Shown here piece by piece: positions 32,195-36,614 of a stretch of DNA of 36,614 nt; within the stretch, counting starts at the first letter, position 1, and each line of letters starts with the position of its first letter. The stretch spans positions 1-36,614 of the forward strand of contig JANQQT010000250.1 of NCBI GenBank assembly GCA_028284925.1, read 5' to 3'. This stretch comes from Phycisphaeraceae bacterium (GTDB lineage Bacteria; Planctomycetota; Phycisphaerae; Phycisphaerales; Zrk34). The notes beneath the pieces are model-generated. The model saw only the letters and a program-made list of their open reading frames with translations. It searched no databases and had not been told where the DNA came from. The position numbers were made by a program, and so were the translations under genes.

Positions 32195-33418
32195 TCAACC
32201 CGTCTTCTTCTCTTCAATCAGTTTCGGAATCGTCAGTTTCATCCCCACCTTCAAATCATCCGGCCGCGGCAGGAGCTTCTTATTGGCGTTGAAAATCACA
32301 CGCCACTTGCTCGCCTTGCCGTAAACCTTCTTGGAAATACCACTCAACGTATCCCCCGATTCCACAATCACCGTCCGTTCACCCGCCGGCCCAACCGCCT
32401 TCTCAATCGCATCCTTCGCCTTCTTCGCTTCCTCCGCCTTTTTCTTCGCAATAGCCGCAACATCCGGTAGAACAATCTCTTCACCCACGCGCAATCGATT
32501 AGGATTCAACTTCGGGTTCGCTTTAGCAATCACCGTCCACTTGCGCTCCTCACCATAAAAATCTTCGGCGATCGAACTCAACGTATCCCCCGACTTTATC
32601 TTGTACCTACGTTCCGCCTTATTCGGAACGGGAGGCCCTGGTTTTTTGACAACCGGCGGCGGCGATCCTTTGGCCTCAGTCTTGGGCAACGTAATTTTCG
32701 GCTGATCTGCCACCTTCGCCTTCAAATCGGATTTCTTCGCAGGCCCGGCGACAACAGGCGGTGGCGCCAGACCACCCCCCTTCGATCCCGCATCGCCCAC
32801 AGAAGGCCCAACCGCTACCCCCGTATTTCGATCAACCTTAGGCGTCTTCACATCAACCCCGGGCGTCCCCGGCTTCACCGGAGCAGGCTTCAGTGTCGTT
32901 TTCCCAGACTTCGGAGGCGTACTCTTGGAATTTCCTGTTGACTTGTCACTCGTCGCAATAGTCTTTTTCGCCCCATTCGGTCCATTCCCGTCCGCCTTGA
33001 TCCCGGGCGCCGATTTCTGGTTCTCCCGCGCCCGACGCATGATCTCAATCACCCGATCCGCCAGCTTGGATTCAGATTTCCCCCCACCGGCCTTCCCATC
33101 CGACCCTTGAGAACCATCAGGCTTGCCTGATTTAGACCCCGCATCACTCTTCTTCGAAGCGTCACCACCGCCAGCCTTTTTTCTACCATCAGAAGCCGGC
33201 TGCGTTTGGTTATCAGATGGCGAATCAGAGGTGCTTTCAGAGCCCTTCCCGCCCGATCCCGCACCATCGCCATTCCCCTGCCGCGTACCCGCACCAACCG
33301 CAAGAGCCGTCTCCGGCGTCAAAGGACTATCAACATCATCATCAAAATAAATCCAAGCGGCGACAAGAGCAACTAAACCTATACCACAGGCCCACGCCAG
33401 CGTTTCAACAGCCTTCAT
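32195..33418 (-). CDS. Membrane-anchored double-LysM protein
   Basis: A 407-aa protein with a single N-terminal membrane helix (about 6-23, TLAWACGIGLVALVAAWIYF). A long low-complexity linker follows, Gly/Ser/Lys-rich then Pro-rich. Two LysM domains sit at the C-terminus: YKIKSGDTLSSIAEDFYGE ... LRVGEEIVLP and VIVESGDTLSGISKKVYG ... LKVGMKLTIP. LysM domains bind N-acetylglucosamine polymers such as peptidoglycan, so this is likely a periplasmic tether between membrane and wall. ATG 33418 is chosen because GGAGG lies seven bases upstream, inside the longer frame (from 33487). Upstream, TTGGCT-N18-TATCAT (33493-33522, minus strand) is a reasonable promoter. Confidence 0.88.
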   Translation of the reverse strand: MKAVETLAWACGIGLVALVAAWIYFDDDVDSPLTPETALAVGAGTRQGNGDGAGSGGKGSESTSDSPSDNQTQPASDGRKKAGGGDASKKSDAGSKSGKPDGSQGSDGKAGGGKSESKLADRVIEIMRRARENQKSAPGIKADGNGPNGAKKTIATSDKSTGNSKSTPPKSGKTTLKPAPVKPGTPGVDVKTPKVDRNTGVAVGPSVGDAGSKGGGLAPPPVVAGPAKKSDLKAKVADQPKITLPKTEAKGSPPPVVKKPGPPVPNKAERRYKIKSGDTLSSIAEDFYGEERKWTVIAKANPKLNPNRLRVGEEIVLPDVAAIAKKKAEEAKKAKDAIEKAVGPAGERTVIVESGDTLSGISKKVYGKASKWRVIFNANKKLLPRPDDLKVGMKLTIPKLIEEKKTG

Positions 33419-33889
33419 ATCCGTGCCTCCTATGCACAGTAAGTCGATCCATCCGTCCAGAAACAGGCGATATCCCGCCCGGAACAAGGCTCATGATACC
33501 ATGATCGGCACACCAAAGCCAAACCCCCGAATTTTCCCTCCCATCTCATCCCTTGTGTCGCTATTCTCCAATCTCCTTTACACAGGTCCACCCCGTTCAC
33601 TTGACACACACCAAGCATGACCTTTCCTTTCATACTAAGCCTATCACTTGAACCGATATCGCTCCCAAATACGCGCAACTCACCTCCAAAACCATCGACC
33701 CCACCCGCTTCATTCCCACCTTCTTCCACACGGCCAATAACGTCCCCAATCTTCGCCTCATCCCCACTGCCACCTCCCAGCTCAACACCCTCCTCCAACT
33801 CCCCCAAGTTCCAACTCGCCCCTAAACCCTTCTCCAAAACCGCCCGTACACCACCAAAACCCCAATTCCTACATTTTTCACAAGCTTCA
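33419..33889. other. Non-coding stretch upstream of padR and the LysM gene
   Basis: About 470 bases with no convincing gene. Open frames exist on both strands (33617-33928 plus, 33430-33924 minus), but they encode Ser/Pro-rich or Gly/Glu-rich low-complexity peptides set by C-rich composition. The left part holds the LysM Shine-Dalgarno and a probable promoter on the minus strand; the right edge abuts the padR promoter. No RNA structure is obvious to the eye. Confidence 0.5.
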
Positions 33890-33918
33890 TTGACAAGTAC
33901 CTTGCATAACCATATACT
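33890..33918 (+). promoter_or_regulatory. Strong sigma70-type promoter of padR, apparently leaderless
   Basis: TTGACA (33890-33895) and TATACT (33913-33918) are exactly 17 bases apart. Transcription would start about seven bases on, at the A of the padR ATG (33925), leaving no leader; there is no Shine-Dalgarno. A direct repeat CTTGCATA (33901-33908) / CTTGGCATA (33917-33925) covers the spacer and start, a plausible autoregulatory site. Confidence 0.7.
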
Positions 33919-33924
33919 TGGCAT

Positions 33925-34269
33925 ATGACAAATTCACTCTTTGACAACTGGACCACCCAGCTACGCAAGGGAATGCTCGAACTTGCCATCCTCAACGCCC
34001 TTTCCCAATCCCAACTCTACGGCTACCAGATTACACGAAAACTCTCCGAAATCCAAGGCCTCGTCGTCACCGAAGGGACCATCTACCCCATCCTCTCAAG
34101 GCTCAAACGCGACCGGCTCGTCACCACCACACTCGAAGAATCCTCCGAAGGCCCGGCCAGAAAATACTACTACCTTACCAAACTCGGCCGATCACTCCTT
34201 ACCGAAATGAACACCTACTTCGCCACCATCAACGCCGGACTCACCAACCTTGCAGGAGCATCAGTATGA
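33925..34269 (+). CDS. PadR-family transcriptional regulator
   Basis: A 114-aa winged-helix regulator. The PadR signature is complete: RKGMLELAILNALSQSQLYG, YQITRKLSEIQGLVVTEGTI, YPILSRLKRDRLV and GPARKYYYLTKLGRSLL. The length and the absence of a long C-terminal helical extension put it in the short PadR-s2 group, which is often encoded next to the membrane protein it controls. Its ATG is at the predicted transcription start. The stop overlaps the next gene's ATG (ATGA), so the two proteins are translationally coupled. The ligand is unknown; autorepression is typical for the family. Confidence 0.93.
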   Translation: MTNSLFDNWTTQLRKGMLELAILNALSQSQLYGYQITRKLSEIQGLVVTEGTIYPILSRLKRDRLVTTTLEESSEGPARKYYYLTKLGRSLLTEMNTYFATINAGLTNLAGASV

Positions 34270-35081
34270 ATCTCACACACGATGCACAAACACGACTCGA
34301 TGCCTACCTCGCCAACCTCCGCGCCACACTCGCGCGATGCAAGACCGTCGATGCCGTTGAGATCGAACGCGACATCCTCGACCACATCGAAGCAGAAACC
34401 CAGGACACACCTCACCAGATCTCCGTCTCCCACCTCAACACCGTCCTCGACAAGCTCGGCAAACCCGAACAATGGCTCCCACCAGGCGAAGTCTCATGGT
34501 GGGACAAAATCATCAACCGCTTCCGCACGGGTCCCGAAGACTGGCGACTCGCGTACATGTCAGTTGTATGTTTCACCCTGGGCTTCATCTTCCCACCGCT
34601 CTGGATCGCCGGCTACATCATCTCCCGCTCTCTCCTCGCCCGAAACAATGATTCCCCCTTCCAGACCCAACCGCAGAAATGGCTCTACTACCCCTGCCTC
34701 ATTATCATCCAAACCATCGTTACGTTCATCGCACTCTTCTGGATCCTTGTCCCCGCCATCGCCATTGTCGACGAATTCTACCGCGACATAATCCCATACC
34801 TCAGTCATTACATGCAATCTTGCGAACACGTCGCAGAAAGCCTTGGCCTTCGCACCTATGACGTTCTCGACACTGCCCTTATCGTCTTCACCGTCACCGC
34901 CTCCCTCGGCGCATGGTGGCTCCTCCTCTCTATCTCCCTGGCCATCAGACCCAAATGCGTCCGCGCCTTCTACCACCCCTTCGCCCAAAACTTCTCCTCC
35001 CTCAAGGCATTCCGACTCACGATCCTCTCCCTCCTCTTCCTCGCTACCGCATACGCCATCCACTTCTGCCTATACTCATAA
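34266..35081 (+). CDS. HAAS-like membrane protein, PadR partner
   Basis: A 271-aa protein. Residues about 8-65 (RLDAYLANLRATLARCKTVD then VEIERDILDHIEAE, SVSHLNTVLDKLGKPEQWL) are the helical HAAS/DUF1700-type cytoplasmic domain that commonly accompanies PadR regulators. About four membrane helices follow (CFTLGFIFPPLWIAGYII, IIIQTIVTFIALFWILVPAI, LIVFTVTASLGAWWLLLSIS, LTILSLLFLATAYAIHF). No enzymatic residues are seen. In such pairs the HAAS protein is thought to link membrane state to the regulator, but its job is not established. It overlaps padR by ATGA. The end is convergent with the esterase gene. Confidence 0.75.
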   Translation: MNLTHDAQTRLDAYLANLRATLARCKTVDAVEIERDILDHIEAETQDTPHQISVSHLNTVLDKLGKPEQWLPPGEVSWWDKIINRFRTGPEDWRLAYMSVVCFTLGFIFPPLWIAGYIISRSLLARNNDSPFQTQPQKWLYYPCLIIIQTIVTFIALFWILVPAIAIVDEFYRDIIPYLSHYMQSCEHVAESLGLRTYDVLDTALIVFTVTASLGAWWLLLSISLAIRPKCVRAFYHPFAQNFSSLKAFRLTILSLLFLATAYAIHFCLYS

Positions 35082-35087
35082 CCCCAC

Positions 35088-36614
35088 CTACCTCTCCCAC
35101 CTCATCTCCCTGAACACAGGCCTACCCCCCTTCCAATCCACCGACCCCCACTTCCTCTTCGCACTCCTCTCTACGTAATACCCTCTCAACCCCAACTCAT
35201 CCACTTCCTCCCATCCCCTCAACTTCTCCCCACCATCCACCGCCGCAAAATCCTCCGCCTTCAACTTCACCGTCACCCACGCCCCACCTCCCTCCAACTT
35301 CACCACCGCCACATAATCCCGCATCCTCCCCCGATAACTCCTGAAAAAGTTCTCCCTCATCACCACCACCAGCTCATTGCCCTTTTCCGCTTTCACATCA
35401 ATTCGCAACACATCTCCCTTCCCCCCGCGCCACTTCCGGTCACTCAGCTTTCTAGTCCAATATTGCCAGTGACGCGGATTCTCCCCTGATATCACATACC
35501 AGTCCCGCCAATCCGCCTTAAAATCCTCAATCAATTCCTCCCGCCCACCCTTCACCTTAATCCCCGCCTTCTTCAAAACCTCAGGCCCAACCGTATGCAT
35601 CATGGAACTGATCGCCACCCGCTTCGTCTTCCTCCCATACTTTAACCCCACCTCCTTTTTCAACCCGAAATGTACATTCGCAAACACAAACAAAGGCTCA
35701 TCCACCCGCATCACCTCCAACTTCGCTCGATAAGTACTCCACTGCTCGATACTAAACGCGTCTTCTCTACTACCGCCTTTCAATCCACCGCCCACCAACC
35801 GCACATCTGCAGACCTCCAGAATCTCGCCTGCGGGTCAGGATCAAGTGAATAAAACACCTCCACTTTTTCGACAGGCAAAGTCTCCAAGCCAATATTTCT
35901 CACATCGACTTCCAACTTCACCTCCCCATCCTCCATCACCACCTTCGTCCCCGGCGTCTCCGGCATCACCAACCCACCCTTCAAATGTGAATCCAGCCAC
36001 AGCGAGCGCGCCACCTCAAACTCCGGCGTAAACCGATGATTCATATGCGGCGTAAACGCATACTTCACCTTCCCATGCGGAATCAACGATCCCGTCCGAT
36101 ACGTATCATCCATGATCCCATGAAAATCATTCGTCGAACCCAGCCAGAACAACGGCGCCTTCACCTTCTTCGCATACGCCTGAAACGACAAAGTCTTCCG
36201 AAACAACCCCACATTCCCATGGATCCTCTCCTTCCTCTGCTGCGGCAAATACTTCCACGGGTAAGTCCGAAACCCCGATCCCCCCACACTCGGAGCCGCC
36301 GCGTTCACCCTCCTATCACTCCCCGCCACATAAACCGTCAGATTCCCGCCCATCGAATGCCCGTACACCCCAAGCCTCTTCCCATCCACCTCCTTTTGCC
36401 TCTCCAAAAACGTCAACCCCCGCCTCGCCCCCAACGTCAACAAATACCAGTTGTTATTCCGCGCCGATTCAAATCCGTCAACATATTTTTCACCCGGCTT
36501 CAAATTAAAATAACCCGGCACGTTCTTCTGCGTCGGATCAACCGCCCCCCAATCCGTATTCTCATCCCCCTTCTTTGCACCCTCCATCGCCCTCCCGCCC
36601 CAATTCACCGACAA
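35088..36614 (-). CDS. Alpha/beta-hydrolase esterase, N-terminus beyond window edge
   Basis: At least 508 codons; the frame runs off the right edge, so the real start is not visible and the first codon here is only an internal TTG. The hydrolase part has the nucleophile elbow GVYGHSMGGNLTVY, an acid in FWLGSTNDFHGIMDD and a His in FTPHMNHRF, completing a triad. This layout resembles acetylxylan-esterase-like and dienelactone-hydrolase-like enzymes of polysaccharide degraders. The second half (from about residue 220) is a series of beta-rich segments (VEVFYSLDPDPQARFWRSAD, RGGKGDVLRIDVKAEKGNEL) that may bind carbohydrate. Substrate is inferred. Coding-strand composition is extremely G-rich. 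Confidence 0.75.
   Translation of the reverse strand: MSVNWGGRAMEGAKKGDENTDWGAVDPTQKNVPGYFNLKPGEKYVDGFESARNNNWYLLTLGARRGLTFLERQKEVDGKRLGVYGHSMGGNLTVYVAGSDRRVNAAAPSVGGSGFRTYPWKYLPQQRKERIHGNVGLFRKTLSFQAYAKKVKAPLFWLGSTNDFHGIMDDTYRTGSLIPHGKVKYAFTPHMNHRFTPEFEVARSLWLDSHLKGGLVMPETPGTKVVMEDGEVKLEVDVRNIGLETLPVEKVEVFYSLDPDPQARFWRSADVRLVGGGLKGGSREDAFSIEQWSTYRAKLEVMRVDEPLFVFANVHFGLKKEVGLKYGRKTKRVAISSMMHTVGPEVLKKAGIKVKGGREELIEDFKADWRDWYVISGENPRHWQYWTRKLSDRKWRGGKGDVLRIDVKAEKGNELVVVMRENFFRSYRGRMRDYVAVVKLEGGGAWVTVKLKAEDFAAVDGGEKLRGWEEVDELGLRGYYVERSAKRKWGSVDWKGGRPVFREMRWER

Noticed and set aside
33430..33924. Minus-strand frame (164 codons) and plus-strand frame 33617-33928 in the padR upstream gap
   Set aside because: Low-complexity peptides driven by skewed base composition, with no ribosome site; the plus frame would also run through the padR promoter and start.

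Overview
The window reads as chromosomal DNA from a planctomycete-like bacterium, most plausibly of the Phycisphaerae type. This is inferred from gene content: a secreted sulfatase with a C-R-P-S-L active-site motif, Tat-exported SGNH hydrolase, an S55 (SpoIVB-type) peptidase in a non-sporulation setting, PilZ and EAL-HDOD signalling proteins, the MEP-pathway enzyme IspG, a divergent ribosomal protein L34, and many small operons on alternating strands. I saw no tRNA or rRNA gene, CRISPR array, transposase or prophage. The content is mostly housekeeping plus secreted hydrolases and signalling.

Layout. 1-1322 (minus): nth then recX (recX runs off the left edge). 1440-5307 (plus): a sugar isomerase/epimerase-like TIM barrel, an exported CAP protein, an exported sulfatase and birA (ATGA overlap with the sulfatase). 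5332-5763 (minus): a small exported protein; 5926-7230 (plus): a lipoprotein alpha/beta hydrolase. 7261-10975 (minus): metG, guaA and rpmH, with a strong intrinsic terminator behind rpmH. 11037-15560 (minus): an exported S55 peptidase followed by an exported propeller-like protein with a long Pro/Lys-rich insert. 15727-20477 (plus): rnc, a distant GH67-like glycoside hydrolase, a WYL regulator, dtd and ribE. 20486-27179: a MASE3-like hybrid histidine kinase, an MntP-like membrane protein, a HAD phosphatase (plus strand), an EAL-HDOD protein and a PilZ protein carrying degenerate receiver and Hpt domains. 27418-29669 (plus): ispG, a 39-aa membrane peptide and an SGNH hydrolase. 29694-33418 (minus): a DUF4230 protein, a 55-aa membrane peptide, a type I phosphodiesterase-like protein and a LysM membrane protein. 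33925-35081 (plus): a PadR regulator with an HAAS-like membrane partner, apparently transcribed from a leaderless promoter. 35088 to the right edge (minus): a partial alpha/beta-hydrolase esterase.

The plus strand is strongly G-rich at the left end and strongly C-rich at the right end, whatever strand the genes are on. The change falls roughly between 10 and 17 kb. A G-rich to C-rich switch is what a replication-fork convergence (terminus) region would give.

The most interesting biology is (a) the c-di-GMP/two-component cluster at 20.5-27.2 kb, where a PilZ protein with an intact c-di-GMP motif is fused to a receiver without its acidic residues and an Hpt without its histidine; (b) the S55 peptidase/propeller operon; and (c) several genes that look leaderless. 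Start codons differing from the longest open frame were chosen from Shine-Dalgarno spacing, signal-peptide position or promoter overlap, as noted per entry.
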